64,000 nucleotides of DNA from JBBQLG01 sp038327655 (GTDB lineage Bacteria; Bacteroidota; Bacteroidia; Cytophagales; Spirosomataceae), in assembly GCA_038327655.1 (NCBI GenBank), contig JBBQLG010000003.1, positions 37,204 through 101,203 of the forward strand, read 5' to 3'. Each line of letters starts with the position of its first letter. Positions within the stretch are counted from its first letter, which is position 1. Position numbers and translations under genes: made by a program. Below the pieces are notes generated by a model. The model ran no database searches. It was given only the letters and a program-made list of their open reading frames with translations, and had not been told where the DNA came from. Positions 1-8,956 of this stretch are shown here, piece after piece.

Positions 1-408
1 GCCTTCACCCACGACCCCGACGGCAACGAAGTAACCACCTATTTCTACGCTAAAAACAAATACGTCTTTGAGGTATCGTCGCTGTTTATGCGGACCGTTT
101 CGACGGAAAACATTCAGGCCCTGACCGATTGTGCCGGTTATTCCATTACGTTCGAGACGCTGAATAAACTCTTTCATGCCTCACCCGAATTTCGGGAATT
201 TGGCCGGATGATGCTCGTCAAAGCCTTTGCGGCCTTTAAACAGCGGACGCTGGAGTTAATCAACAAAAGTGCCGAAGAACGATACGAGAATTTGATGACT
301 ACCGACCGGGACGTTTTTCAATACGCCCAACTCAAACACATTGCGTCGTACCTCGGCATTACCGATACGTCGCTGAGCCGTATCCGGCGCGAATCCACCA
401 AAAAATAG
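1..408 (+). CDS. Crp/Fnr-family transcriptional regulator (3' part)
   Basis: The reading frame is open from the first base, so the gene begins outside the window; the visible part is 135 codons. It shows the end of a cyclic-nucleotide-binding-like beta-roll, a long dimerisation helix and a C-terminal winged helix ending in a recognition helix of the type ...GITDTSLSRIRRE, as in the many Bacteroidota Crp/Fnr-like regulators. Such proteins often regulate the neighbouring gene; here a Fnr-geometry palindrome lies 15 bp past the stop and ahead of the next two genes. The effector cannot be inferred. Downstream genes are on the same strand, so co-regulation of the membrane protein and NmrA-like gene is the simplest reading. 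Confidence 0.85.
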   Translation, partial: AFTHDPDGNEVTTYFYAKNKYVFEVSSLFMRTVSTENIQALTDCAGYSITFETLNKLFHASPEFREFGRMMLVKAFAAFKQRTLELINKSAEERYENLMTTDRDVFQYAQLKHIASYLGITDTSLSRIRRESTKK

Positions 409-422
409 GCTATCCTTGATTT

Positions 423-438
423 CTTGCCATTTGGCAAG
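423..438. promoter_or_regulatory. Palindrome with Fnr/Crp geometry (candidate operator or short hairpin)
   Basis: CTTGCC-ATTT-GGCAAG is a perfect inverted repeat containing TTG-N8-CAA, the half-site spacing used by Fnr-type regulators. It lies just after the Crp/Fnr gene and 52 bp before the ATG of the membrane protein gene. A decayed version of the same sequence occurs at about 15034-15050 ahead of a broken copy of the same gene. It could instead act as a weak terminator, since there is no T run after it. Confidence 0.45.
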
Positions 439-490
439 CATCCTGATTTGAGGGCATAGTTCCTTTGCATTGTCAACTAAACGCAATGTC

Positions 491-1198
491 ATGGAACAAC
501 TTCCGCTCTACATCCCCCTCGTTTTCGGGTTTGCCGTACTGGTCGCTGTCTGGCTGTTTGCCCGCGCCACGCACGACAACCGAACGTTTCTGATCGCGAT
601 CACAGCCTGGATTGCAGTTCAGTCGGTCATGGGTCTTGCGGGGTTCTACACCGCTACCACGCCCGGACCACCCCGGTTTCCGCTGCTGTTGCTTCCGCCC
701 ATCCTGACTATCGTCTTAGTAATGAGTACCGCACGGGGCAAAGCGTTCGTCGATAGCTTAGACGTAAAGGCGTTGACGCTGTTTCACGTCGTCCGTATTC
801 CCGTCGAAATCGTGTTGTTGTGGCTGTTTACACACAAAGCCATTCCCGAACTGATGACGTTTGAGGGCCGGAATTTTGACATTTTCTCCGGTCTATCGGC
901 TCCGCTGGTCTACTATTTTGGCTTCGTGAAAAACCAGCCCAATAAGCCACTCTTGCTGATCTGGAATTTTGTTTGCCTCGCCTTAGTCGTGAACGTTGCA
1001 GTGAACGGGCTGCTGTCGGCCCCGACTCCGTTCCAGCAATTCGCCTTCGACCAGCCGAATATTGCCATTGGCTATTTCCCCTTCAATCTGTTGCCGTCGT
1101 GTTTAGTGCCGCTGGTTATTTTCGGTCATCTGGCATCCCTCCGGCAGTTGCTCAGCAAAAAAACAGTACCAACTAACGTAAACATCGTACAGTCATGA
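491..1198 (+). CDS. Conserved polytopic membrane protein of unknown function
   Basis: A 235-residue protein with about six or seven hydrophobic helices covering most of its length, followed by a short basic tail; no enzymatic motif is visible. I chose ATG 491 over an in-frame TTG at 470 because the protein then starts MEQLPLYIPL, directly at the first membrane segment. The stop overlaps the start of the NmrA-like gene (ATGA), so the two are translationally coupled and probably work together. A fragmentary copy with the central part deleted lies at 15097-15250. Function unknown; a role as the membrane partner of a redox or stress response controlled by the upstream Crp/Fnr protein is only an inference. 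Confidence 0.8.
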   Translation: MEQLPLYIPLVFGFAVLVAVWLFARATHDNRTFLIAITAWIAVQSVMGLAGFYTATTPGPPRFPLLLLPPILTIVLVMSTARGKAFVDSLDVKALTLFHVVRIPVEIVLLWLFTHKAIPELMTFEGRNFDIFSGLSAPLVYYFGFVKNQPNKPLLLIWNFVCLALVVNVAVNGLLSAPTPFQQFAFDQPNIAIGYFPFNLLPSCLVPLVIFGHLASLRQLLSKKTVPTNVNIVQS

Positions 1199-2244
1199 AC
1201 GACAAAATTCTGATCACCGCAGCGACCGGAAAAACGGGGTACGCGGCCACCGTCGAGTTACTAAAAGCCGGTTATCCGGTGAAAATTTACGTCCGTTCCC
1301 GCAACGCGAAAGCCCTTGAACTCGAAAAAATCGGAGCCGAAATCGCCATCGGTACGTTCGATAATTTCGGGCAGTGGAAAAACGCCCTGACCGACGTAAA
1401 GAAAGTGTATTACTGCTACCCGATGATGAAGGGAATGCCCGGAAACATCCCCATTTTCATCAAAGCCGCCCAGGAAGCGGGTGTAGAAGCGGTCGTATTT
1501 ATGGGGCAGCGCATTGCCGAATTTGCCGACACGGGTAGCCTGCTGACCAACGACATCCGCACCGCCTACGGCTTGCTGGAAAAATCGGGCCTGAACGTGG
1601 TCTATTTCATACCCGGTTATTTTGCCGATAATGCCTTTGTGGTCACGGAATTTGTGTTGCAACTCGGTTTCATGGCCAATCCGTTCGGTACCGGCAAAAA
1701 CCCCTGGATTTCCAACGGAGACATGGGTCGGTGCCTTGCCGCCCTGCTGAAAAACCCCACGCCTTACATCGGGCAGCGACTATTTCCGACGGGACCAAAA
1801 TCCATTTCGCCACCCGAAATGGCTGCCATTTTCGCCAAAGTCAGTGGGCGCAGCGTCCGGGCTGTGTCCTCACCGGAATGGTTGTTTTTGAAAGCGGGTA
1901 TGATGTTGGGGAAGGATTTTGGGTTCGATGCGTTTAGTATTGTTCAGGCTACATTCTATAACCGGCAGATGCAACTGAACCGCTTCGATATTGCCCCCAC
2001 CGACGTGGTGAAACGCCTGACGGGCCGCGAACCCGAAGACTTCGAGACCATCACCCGGCAGTATTTTGATAAATCACCGTACCGGAAGCGTACCTTTTCC
2101 AACTGGCTGTCGGCGATAAAAAAATTCATGCTGATGCCGTTAACGCCGGTGCCGGGTGTCAGACAACGGGAAGTCCTGAACACCTCGCCGATTACCAGTT
2201 TCCCGGCAGAACGAGTTACAGCCGAACCCCATCAATCTGTTTAG
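1195..2244 (+). CDS. NmrA-like NAD(P)-binding protein
   Basis: A 349-residue Rossmann-fold protein of the atypical SDR/NmrA group. The N terminus MNDKILITAATGKTG carries the glycine-rich dinucleotide loop (residues 8-15). The body resembles NmrA/HSCARG-like proteins, which sense NAD(P) redox state or reduce quinones, but there is no clear YxxxK catalytic pair, as is usual for this group. It is longer than typical family members (about 290 aa) owing to a C-terminal extension of roughly 60 residues. It starts inside the stop codon of the upstream membrane-protein gene (overlap ATGA at 1195-1198), which argues for one operon. The substrate cannot be inferred. Confidence 0.85.
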   Translation: MNDKILITAATGKTGYAATVELLKAGYPVKIYVRSRNAKALELEKIGAEIAIGTFDNFGQWKNALTDVKKVYYCYPMMKGMPGNIPIFIKAAQEAGVEAVVFMGQRIAEFADTGSLLTNDIRTAYGLLEKSGLNVVYFIPGYFADNAFVVTEFVLQLGFMANPFGTGKNPWISNGDMGRCLAALLKNPTPYIGQRLFPTGPKSISPPEMAAIFAKVSGRSVRAVSSPEWLFLKAGMMLGKDFGFDAFSIVQATFYNRQMQLNRFDIAPTDVVKRLTGREPEDFETITRQYFDKSPYRKRTFSNWLSAIKKFMLMPLTPVPGVRQREVLNTSPITSFPAERVTAEPHQSV

Positions 2245-2276
2245 TGCCGGGCTTTAGGTCACCGACCAGTTCCAGC

Positions 2277-2329
2277 CGTCTCAACCGCTTCGGCACTTCC
2301 TCGTGGCTACTGCCGAAGCGGTTGAGACG
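2277..2329. repeat. Long perfect hairpin between convergent genes (19-bp stem, 15-nt loop)
   Basis: Bases 2277-2295 are the exact reverse complement of 2311-2329, with a 15-nt loop. The hairpin sits between the ends of the NmrA-like gene (plus) and another NmrA-like gene (minus), the right place for a bidirectional terminator, but it has no T run on either side. It belongs to a group of long-loop hairpins in this window. Confidence 0.75.
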
Positions 2330-2384
2330 ACAGGAATAGATGATGTTTAGGATGGTCTGGACTGTATTAGCCGTCCCGAACGAA

Positions 2385-3281
2385 TCACTTCTGATTGAAA
2401 ACAGCCGCAAACTCGCTGGCAAAGTCGGTTAGTTTTACCTTACCCATCGTGGCGGGCTTGTGCCGGTCGTAGTCTTCCCGCAGCTTCCCGTTGTGGATGG
2501 CCGCGTTCAACTCAACGAAGAGCGTGGCCAGATGCGCGGGTACGCCGTTCTGTTCGAGACCAGTTTGCGCCTGCTCGTCCGTCAGCAATACCCATTCCAT
2601 GTCGGGTTTACCAAGGGCAGCACCCAGGGCGTGGGCAACTTGGGTGGGCGTAGATTCGTCACTAACTACGTAGCGGATGCTGATTCCGGGAGCCGCCGAG
2701 CCGGGAGTTACCAGTTCTTCAGCCGCAACGGTGGCAATATCGCTGGGGTGTACCATCACCAGCAGGTCGTTGCCCCCGTAGTTGGTGCTGATGCGGCCCG
2801 TGTACTTTATCATGTTGATAAAACCGTAAAAATTGGTGTAGAACGATCCCGCCCGCAGGTGTGTGATGGATACGTCCGGCAATTCATTCAGGATGCCTTC
2901 TGTTTCGTGCGACCCGACGATAAACCCGGTTCCTTTGGCTAAATGGGCACCCCAACTGCTCAGGTGAACCACCCGCTTTACACCCGACTGCCGGATGGCC
3001 CGGGCGTAACTGTTGCCGATTTCGCGGTAATAGGCCCGCACGTCGGGAGCGGCAAAGTTGGGTGGCACCATGCAATAGACCGCATCGGCCCCGGCGAAGG
3101 CAGCCGTCAGGAAATCGGGGTCCTGCAACGAACCAATGGCCGCTTTTGCGTCCAGGGCGTCAATGTCGGATTGCCTTTCCGCACTGTGGCTGATGACCGT
3201 AACGGTGTGGCCCTGCCGGACTAACGTTTCGGTCAGGGGCTTGCTGATGTTGCCCAGTGAGCCGGTTATTACAATGTTCAT
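2385..3281 (-). CDS. NmrA-like NAD(P)H-binding protein
   Basis: A 298-residue Rossmann-fold protein beginning MNIVITGSLGNISKPL, with the glycine loop at residues 5-12. The open frame runs upstream to 3323, but that would overlap the end of the neighbouring SDR gene, and the family starts at the MNIVIxGxxG strand, so ATG 3281 is chosen. Family members bind NAD(P)H and act as redox sensors or quinone/azo reductases. The gene lies 35 bp downstream of an SDR gene and the two probably share a transcript with the AraC regulator further upstream. Confidence 0.85.
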   Translation of the reverse strand: MNIVITGSLGNISKPLTETLVRQGHTVTVISHSAERQSDIDALDAKAAIGSLQDPDFLTAAFAGADAVYCMVPPNFAAPDVRAYYREIGNSYARAIRQSGVKRVVHLSSWGAHLAKGTGFIVGSHETEGILNELPDVSITHLRAGSFYTNFYGFINMIKYTGRISTNYGGNDLLVMVHPSDIATVAAEELVTPGSAAPGISIRYVVSDESTPTQVAHALGAALGKPDMEWVLLTDEQAQTGLEQNGVPAHLATLFVELNAAIHNGKLREDYDRHKPATMGKVKLTDFASEFAAVFNQK

Positions 3282-3316
3282 CGCTCTGTTGGTTAGCTTG
3301 TTAAATGGTTGCCCGA

Positions 3317-4054
3317 TTACCAAGGGCTGATCCCGGTTTCGGGCGCATTATCATCGCTGAAGAACTGGCCCGTTGGACCATCCGGCCCCAGCGTGGCGGC
3401 TTTTACCACCCGGCCAGCGGCATCGGACACGCTTCCGGGACCGCTGTGATTATTAAAATCAGTGGCGGTATAGCCGGGGTCGACGGCATTAACTTTGAAC
3501 GGCGTATCGCGCAGGTTATGCGCCAGCACAATGGTGAATCCGTTGAGTGCCGCTTTGGACGAAACATAACTGGCCGGCTTGACCTGATAATACTTCCACG
3601 CAGGGTCATCCTGCAACGTCAGCGACCCCAAACCGGAGGTGACGTTGACGATTCGGGGTTCCGGCGACTGCCGCAGCAGGTCCATAAACGCCTGGGTTAC
3701 TTCGATAACACCAAAAAAGTTGGTCTCAAACACCTGCCTGAATACGCTGATGTTGGTGTCGACCGCTGTTTGTGGCAAACCACCGGCAATCCCGGCATTA
3801 TTAATCAGGACGTCGAGCACCGGTGTTTTCTGGCCCAGCACGGTGCGGGCTGCTTTTATGGAGTCGATGTTATCGACATCAATCTCGATAGGCTCCACCT
3901 GATCTAAGCCTTCTGCCTGCAACTGGCTGACCGCCTGCTGCCCTTTTTGCCTGTCGCGGCATCCCAGATACACGTAATACCCCTGCCGGAGTAGCTGCCG
4001 GGCGGTTTCAAAGCCAATGCTTTTGTTGGCTCCTGTTATCAGTACTGTTTTCAT
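3317..4054 (-). CDS. SDR-family NAD(P)-dependent oxidoreductase
   Basis: A 245-residue classical short-chain dehydrogenase. TGANKSIG (residues 7-14) is the cofactor loop, NNAG (about 88-91) the structural motif, and a YVSSK segment near residue 160 supplies the catalytic Tyr and Lys. The length is normal for the family. It is the middle gene of a minus-strand series AraC regulator - SDR - NmrA-like protein; a likely -7 promoter box lies 30 bp upstream, so it may have its own start of transcription. The substrate is unknown. Confidence 0.9.
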   Translation of the reverse strand: MKTVLITGANKSIGFETARQLLRQGYYVYLGCRDRQKGQQAVSQLQAEGLDQVEPIEIDVDNIDSIKAARTVLGQKTPVLDVLINNAGIAGGLPQTAVDTNISVFRQVFETNFFGVIEVTQAFMDLLRQSPEPRIVNVTSGLGSLTLQDDPAWKYYQVKPASYVSSKAALNGFTIVLAHNLRDTPFKVNAVDPGYTATDFNNHSGPGSVSDAAGRVVKAATLGPDGPTGQFFSDDNAPETGISPW

Positions 4055-4083
4055 GTTTGAGTGGTTATGAATTATTGACAGTA

Positions 4084-4091
4084 CAAAAGTA
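4084..4091 (-). promoter_or_regulatory. Bacteroidota -7 box (TACTTTTG)
   Basis: Read on the minus strand this matches the TAnnTTTG consensus exactly, 30 bp before the ATG of the SDR gene. No convincing -33 TTTG is seen at the expected distance. Confidence 0.5.
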
Positions 4092-4130
4092 CCGCACGCT
4101 ATTCACCCGGCTGGAACACATTCTGCGGCA

Positions 4131-5024
4131 TTACTGGTACATTTTACGGATGGTGCTTCGGTAGTTGGCAGGCGTCACGCCGGTTTCGCGTTTGAAGAAA
4201 CGGGTGAAGTAGGAAGCGTCCGAAAAACCGAGGTCGAACGTGATTTCCTTCAGCGGGGTGCTGGTGTGAAAGAGCAAACGCCGGGCTTCGAGTATCAATC
4301 GTTCGTGGATGTGTTTGATGGCGGGCCTGCCACTATACTGTTTCACCACCTCGCTCAAGTGCCCGGCCGATATATTGAGCATCGACGCATACGCACTTAC
4401 TTCGTGCCGTTCGCGGAAACACTCGTCAATCTTCGTTTGGAACTTCCTGAGCAACAGCTTGTCGGCCGAGGGGTCGTTGTTGGTATATTGCTCCGTGTAC
4501 AGGCGGCTCAAATAGGTAAGCAGCACCGTGAGGTAAGCACTCAGCATCCGTTGCTGCCACTCGCCGGGCCGTTGGTACTCCAGTCGAATCTTGTTCACCA
4601 TGTCTTCAACGAAGCGAACATCCGCTTCCGCGAGCAACAATTCAGGGCCATTCTGAAAATGCTGGATCAGTGGCAACCGGCTTAACGCCCCATTTTCCTG
4701 TAGTGCCAGGAATGCATCGGTGAAAGCAATGCCCGTACTCCACAACTGGTTAAACTCTTCCTTGACGATAACCTGGCCCGGCCCAGTAAAGTAAACCGTG
4801 TTGTCTTTCGGGACGTAAGGCCTCATATCGATCCACTGGCGGGTATTGCCCGCGTGCCTGACGAATACCAGCAGATAATGATCCTTCCGGTGTGGTACAA
4901 GCAGTTCCGCCGGGTTGGGGAAATCACCTTCGTAGGTATAGACCCTGAACTGGTTGCTACCGGTTACCTCGTCCGGCTCCAACTGGTAAATCGGTACGGG
5001 CGAATCAATAGTAATTGGCTGCAT
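4131..5024 (-). CDS. AraC-family transcriptional regulator
   Basis: A 297-residue regulator with an N-terminal cupin-like sensing domain and a C-terminal double helix-turn-helix (about residues 190-295). The second HTH shows the AraC signature ending in ITFDLGFSDASYFTRFFKRETG-like sequence followed by PANYR. It is transcribed towards the SDR gene 76 bp downstream and is the natural regulator of that SDR/NmrA pair. The ligand is unknown. It is not closely similar to the two mutually paralogous AraC proteins at 5079-5996 and 7152-8072. Confidence 0.92.
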   Translation of the reverse strand: MQPITIDSPVPIYQLEPDEVTGSNQFRVYTYEGDFPNPAELLVPHRKDHYLLVFVRHAGNTRQWIDMRPYVPKDNTVYFTGPGQVIVKEEFNQLWSTGIAFTDAFLALQENGALSRLPLIQHFQNGPELLLAEADVRFVEDMVNKIRLEYQRPGEWQQRMLSAYLTVLLTYLSRLYTEQYTNNDPSADKLLLRKFQTKIDECFRERHEVSAYASMLNISAGHLSEVVKQYSGRPAIKHIHERLILEARRLLFHTSTPLKEITFDLGFSDASYFTRFFKRETGVTPANYRSTIRKMYQ

Positions 5025-5078
5025 TGGCTAAAAGCTGTTTCCGGTAACAGTTGTTCCAAACCCTTTGTTCGGCTTCAA

Positions 5079-5996
5079 TCAGTTGAATGACTGCCGGAAA
5101 GCCAGCGGGGTTAGGCTGGTTTTGGTCTTAAACAGTTTACTGAAGGATTGCGGATGTTCAAAACCCAGTTCGTAGGCAATTTCGGTAACCGACAGGCTGG
5201 TACCGGTCAATCGCTCTTTGGCTTGTTCAATGAGTTTATCGTGGATGTGCTGCTGGGCATTTTGCCCGGTTAGCGAACGCAGCATATCACTCAGATAGCT
5301 GGGCGATGTATGTACCTGGTCTGCCAGATACTGCACCGTGGGTATGCCCTGCTCCGCTGATTTATTGTTGCCGAAATAATCAGCTAAAATTTCTTCCAGT
5401 TTTTGTAACAAATCATGGCTGACGGCTTTACGGATGATAAACTGACGCTTGTAAAACCGATTGGCGTAGTTCAGCAACAGCTCAAGTTGAGCGATGACGA
5501 CGTTCTGGCTGAAATCGTCGATTCGGCTGTTCAGTTCGGTTTCGATGAGGTTGAAAAGGGAAATAATCGTTGCTTTTTCATCTACCGACAGGTGCAGTGC
5601 TTCGTTGGTTGAGTAAGCGAAGAAGCCATATTGCCTGATGGCCCTGGCTAACGGATACCCTAAAAAGAAATCGGGGTGGATGAGCAGCGTAAATTCGGAA
5701 CACACGCTGGTATCGTTCTCATGACTACCAATAACCTGGCCCGGAGCCGCGAATAACAAACCGCCCTCATCGAAATCGTAATAGCTTTGGCCGTACTTTA
5801 ATTTGCCACTGAGGTTTGGTTTGTACGATAGTTTATAAAAACTCAGCACATGGTTTTGAGGAAATTTATCCGGTTCAACCGAATCAGTCGCCCCGTTGAT
5901 CAGACTAATCAGCGGATGCTTCGGTTTCGGCAAGTCCAGCGCCTGGTGAACAGCGGATAATGACTCGAATTTGTGGGGGACGTTTTCTTTTTTCAT
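5079..5996 (-). CDS. AraC-family transcriptional regulator
   Basis: A 305-residue regulator with an N-terminal sensing domain and a C-terminal AraC HTH pair (about residues 205-303) ending LTPLAFRQSFN. The frame is open to 6032, but ATG 5996 gives the family-like start MKKENVPHKF. It is a clear paralogue of the AraC gene at 7152-8072: both contain KYGQxxYDFDEG, IHPDF, HIHDKLIE and the same last six residues. It lies downstream of an SDR gene on the same strand, with a hairpin between them, and probably regulates that gene or a quinone/aldehyde response. Confidence 0.92.
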   Translation of the reverse strand: MKKENVPHKFESLSAVHQALDLPKPKHPLISLINGATDSVEPDKFPQNHVLSFYKLSYKPNLSGKLKYGQSYYDFDEGGLLFAAPGQVIGSHENDTSVCSEFTLLIHPDFFLGYPLARAIRQYGFFAYSTNEALHLSVDEKATIISLFNLIETELNSRIDDFSQNVVIAQLELLLNYANRFYKRQFIIRKAVSHDLLQKLEEILADYFGNNKSAEQGIPTVQYLADQVHTSPSYLSDMLRSLTGQNAQQHIHDKLIEQAKERLTGTSLSVTEIAYELGFEHPQSFSKLFKTKTSLTPLAFRQSFN

Positions 5997-6012
5997 AGTG
6001 AGCAGTATGTAA

Positions 6013-6052
6013 ACGGATAACCGATACGACACTTTTTGCCTCGGTTATCCGT
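6013..6052. terminator. Hairpin (12-bp stem, 16-nt loop) after the SDR gene
   Basis: ACGGATAACCGA at 6013-6024 pairs perfectly with 6041-6052. It follows the SDR gene (minus strand, stop at 6092) and precedes the AraC start, so it may be a terminator or an operator of the AraC gene. There is no T run. Confidence 0.5.
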
Positions 6053-6091
6053 CGTTCTTTATCAGGAATCGGCCTGCGTTCTGTTTTACGT

Positions 6092-6967
6092 TTATTCGCC
6101 CTGCGCTGCGTTGGAAACGGTTTCCCACTCCTCCCATACGGCCAGTCGGTCGGCATACGCGGATCGCACCCAGGGCAAATTGTGTTTGCCGAGATTGAAC
6201 CGCAAGGGCGGATTTTCCGCATCCACGATAGCGAAGAGAGCCGCCGGTGTCGCCTTCGGGTCTCCCCGTTCCATCGTGCCTAAACTACCGAAAAACTGCG
6301 CTTTAAAATCGGCGTAGATGTCGAGACCCGCAGCAAACGTCAACGACTCCGGGCTGCCAAACTCGGTGGCATACGCACCCGGCTCGATAATGGTCACGTT
6401 GATGCCAAACGCCTTCACTTCGGCAGCTAAACTTTCGTGAATCGCTTCGAATGCCCATTTAGACGAACAGTAATAGCCGATTACCGGCATCGTTACATGG
6501 CCGAGACCGCTCGATACGCCCAGAATATGACCTCCTCCCTGCTGTCGCAACAGAGGCAGGGCCGCCTGGATAACGGCTAATGCGCCGAAAATGTTGGTCT
6601 CGTACATCGCCCGAACATCGTCGGCACTGGCCTCTTCAATGGTTCCGACCAGTGAATAGCCCGCATTGTTCAGCACGACATCGAGCCTGCCGAAATGAGC
6701 GTGTGCCTGAGCAACGGCGGCCTTCACCTGGTCGGGCTTTGTCACGTCGAGTTCAAGCGTCAGCACGTTTTCGCCGTACTGCTCATTTAGGTCGGTAATA
6801 CTGGCCAGCTTGCGGGCCGTAGCGGCAACTTTGTCGCCACGCTTCAGCACGGCTTCGGTCCAGACGCGGCCAAAACCACGGGAAGCCCCCGTGATGAACC
6901 AGATTTTGTTAGCCGTTACCGGCGTTGGTGCCGGGCTAACGCCTGACGTTTCCTGTTGAGGTATCAT
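6092..6967 (-). CDS. SDR-family oxidoreductase
   Basis: A 291-residue short-chain dehydrogenase with an N-terminal extension of about 20 residues before the first strand (KIWFITGASRGFG, the cofactor loop). NNAG and a YYCSSK-type catalytic Tyr/Lys pair are present, and the C-terminal part is longer than in minimal SDRs, as in the DltE-like group that often sits beside AraC regulators in Bacteroidota. ATG 6967 fits because a promoter-like box lies 27 bp upstream. The substrate is unknown. Confidence 0.9.
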   Translation of the reverse strand: MIPQQETSGVSPAPTPVTANKIWFITGASRGFGRVWTEAVLKRGDKVAATARKLASITDLNEQYGENVLTLELDVTKPDQVKAAVAQAHAHFGRLDVVLNNAGYSLVGTIEEASADDVRAMYETNIFGALAVIQAALPLLRQQGGGHILGVSSGLGHVTMPVIGYYCSSKWAFEAIHESLAAEVKAFGINVTIIEPGAYATEFGSPESLTFAAGLDIYADFKAQFFGSLGTMERGDPKATPAALFAIVDAENPPLRFNLGKHNLPWVRSAYADRLAVWEEWETVSNAAQGE

Positions 6968-6984
6968 ACTATCAATTTAGATTA

Positions 6985-7001
6985 GTGATATCACAAAGGT
7001 C
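6985..7001 (-). promoter_or_regulatory. Probable promoter of the SDR gene: GACCTTTG box plus palindrome
   Basis: On the minus strand GACCTTTG (7001-6994) matches TAnnTTTG in seven of eight positions and lies 27 bp before the ATG. It directly abuts the perfect 10-bp palindrome GTGATATCAC (6985-6994), which could be an operator. The same GACCTTTG octamer precedes the genes starting at 8929 and 63309. Confidence 0.45.
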
Positions 7002-7151
7002 ATCGGCTGCTACTCGCACCCCGTAGTCGAATTGAGAGTTTTTGTAGGCAAAATGAGAAAGTCAGTCGTGCGTCAGTAGTTCGTTCAGGGTATTAGCCCG
7101 GTGTAGTACTAAATCGACGACACCGGTGCTGTTTTGCACATCTGCTTTCCG

Positions 7152-8072
7152 TCAGTTGAATGACTGCCGGAAAGCCACCGGCGACAAACTGGTTTTGGCT
7201 TTGAACAGGCGGCTGAACGACTGCGAATGCTCAAAGCCTAACGCATAGGCAATTTCGCTGACGGATAAATCGCTGACGGAGAGTTTCTCTTTCGCTTTTT
7301 CGATGAGTTTATCGTGGATGTGCTGCTGCGTAGGTTGGCCGGTCAGGAGCTTGAGCAGGTCGCTCAAATAGTGGGGCGATACGTTCAACGCGTCGGCAAT
7401 GTGCTGTACGGTCGGTATGCCTTTTTCGTTCAGTGTATCGTCCCGGAAACAGTTGCCAAGAACGGTCTCCAACTGAGTCAGAATTTTGTGGTTGGTAATT
7501 TTGCGGGTGATGAACTGACGTTGGTAAAATCGTTCGGCGTAGGAGAACAGCAGTTCGAGTTGGGCCACGATGATTGTCTGGCTGAACTTGTCGATGTTGG
7601 CATTATATTCCTGCTCGATGTTTTGCAGGATGCCCTGGATGATTGTTTCCTCCTTTTCGGACAGAAACAGGGCTTCATGCACGGCATAATCGAAATACTC
7701 GTACTGCCGGATGGTTTTGGACAAGGGTGTGTTCCACAGAAAATCGGGATGGATAAACAATAGCCAGCCGGCTGTTTTCTGCGTCTGTTCGGTATCGGCG
7801 GCAAAGTTCAACACCTGGCCGGGAGCCGTGAAGGCCATACTACCCTCATCGAAATCGTACGCCTGCTGACCATATTTGATTTTAGCGTTAAAATGCTTTT
7901 TCAGGGATATGGCGTAAAAGTCATGCACGAAACTCATCGGCACATCCATCGGCACGTAGCCAGCCGTTTCAAGGTTTATGATGCTGATGAGCGGGTGGGC
8001 CGGCATCGCTATCTGCCTGAGTCGATGATAGTCACTGATGGTTTTAATCCGATGCGGCTGGCTGTCTTTCAT
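7152..8072 (-). CDS. AraC-family transcriptional regulator
   Basis: A 306-residue regulator with a C-terminal AraC DNA-binding domain (about residues 205-304) ending LSPVAFRQSFN. It is a paralogue of the gene at 5079-5996. Its ATG overlaps the stop of the upstream NmrA-like gene (ATGA on the minus strand), so the two are co-translated, and the AraC protein most likely controls this two-gene operon and possibly the SDR gene at 6092-6967. The ligand is unknown. Confidence 0.92.
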   Translation of the reverse strand: MKDSQPHRIKTISDYHRLRQIAMPAHPLISIINLETAGYVPMDVPMSFVHDFYAISLKKHFNAKIKYGQQAYDFDEGSMAFTAPGQVLNFAADTEQTQKTAGWLLFIHPDFLWNTPLSKTIRQYEYFDYAVHEALFLSEKEETIIQGILQNIEQEYNANIDKFSQTIIVAQLELLFSYAERFYQRQFITRKITNHKILTQLETVLGNCFRDDTLNEKGIPTVQHIADALNVSPHYLSDLLKLLTGQPTQQHIHDKLIEKAKEKLSVSDLSVSEIAYALGFEHSQSFSRLFKAKTSLSPVAFRQSFN

Positions 8073-8929
8073 AGGTTGAACAGTTTTTTTAAGCCCTCTT
8101 CCAGCGATGCGGGCTTGCGGCCCAGCGCGGTTTCGAGGTCGGTACTGACGACTGATTCCTGCCCGTTTTTGATGTCGGTGATAAACCCCGAAATCCGCCC
8201 AACCACCACATCGGGCAGACCGCGCTGTTTCAGACCCGCTTCAAAGTCCGACTTTTCAACCGGCTTGTAGTTAACTGTTTTGCCGGACAGTTTGGTCAGC
8301 GTGGTAGCAATGTCGGTAAACGACCAGGCTTCGGAGGCCGTAAAGTTGTACGTCCGGTTCTGGCAATCGCCCGTCAGCAATAGATTGGCAATGCCTTCGC
8401 CCATCTCGCTTCGGAGCGCGAACGGCACCGTAGCCTGACCAGCGGGGAGGTTTATGCCCGTGTCAAACACATTGCCCCCCATAAACTGCGGCAGCGTGTC
8501 CATGTACAATACGTTGCGAATAATAGCATAATCCAGACCGCTCGCTCTCAGATAGTCTTCGGTATCGAAATAGGTGTCCATCAGCCGATTCACCAATGTC
8601 GTTTTGTCGCGCAGCGTCCGGCTCGTGAACGCTACGCACGGCACTCCCGCTTTTTTGGCGGCATCCATTACGTTTTTGTGTTGCTGCAGCCGTTTCTGCT
8701 CATCCGTTCCGGCAATCAGCAGCACCTTGGTCACGCCCTGCATGGCCCGATTGAGCGAGTCGAGGTCGTCATAATTCCCCACCCGGATGTGTACGCCTTT
8801 GCTGTTGAGGTCGGCCGCTTTGGCTTCGTCCCGTACCAGCGCAACCACCTGGCTGGCGGGCGATTTTTCGAGTAACTGATTAATGACGGCCGCTCCTAAC
8901 TGGCCGGTGGCTCCTGTTATCAAAATCAT
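8069..8929 (-). CDS. NAD(P)H-binding protein of the QorB/NmrA group
   Basis: A 286-residue atypical SDR starting MILITGATGQLGAAV, with the NADP loop TGATGQLG at residues 5-12. The length and the pattern ...FTSRTL...TEDYLRASGLDYAIIRN... resemble the quinone oxidoreductase 2 (QorB/YtfG) family, which reduces quinones with NADPH. It is translationally coupled to the AraC regulator downstream. Assignment to quinone reduction is by family resemblance only. Confidence 0.87.
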   Translation of the reverse strand: MILITGATGQLGAAVINQLLEKSPASQVVALVRDEAKAADLNSKGVHIRVGNYDDLDSLNRAMQGVTKVLLIAGTDEQKRLQQHKNVMDAAKKAGVPCVAFTSRTLRDKTTLVNRLMDTYFDTEDYLRASGLDYAIIRNVLYMDTLPQFMGGNVFDTGINLPAGQATVPFALRSEMGEGIANLLLTGDCQNRTYNFTASEAWSFTDIATTLTKLSGKTVNYKPVEKSDFEAGLKQRGLPDVVVGRISGFITDIKNGQESVVSTDLETALGRKPASLEEGLKKLFNL

Positions 8930-8956
8930 GGTTTCGGTTCGGTTTGTTTACGAACC

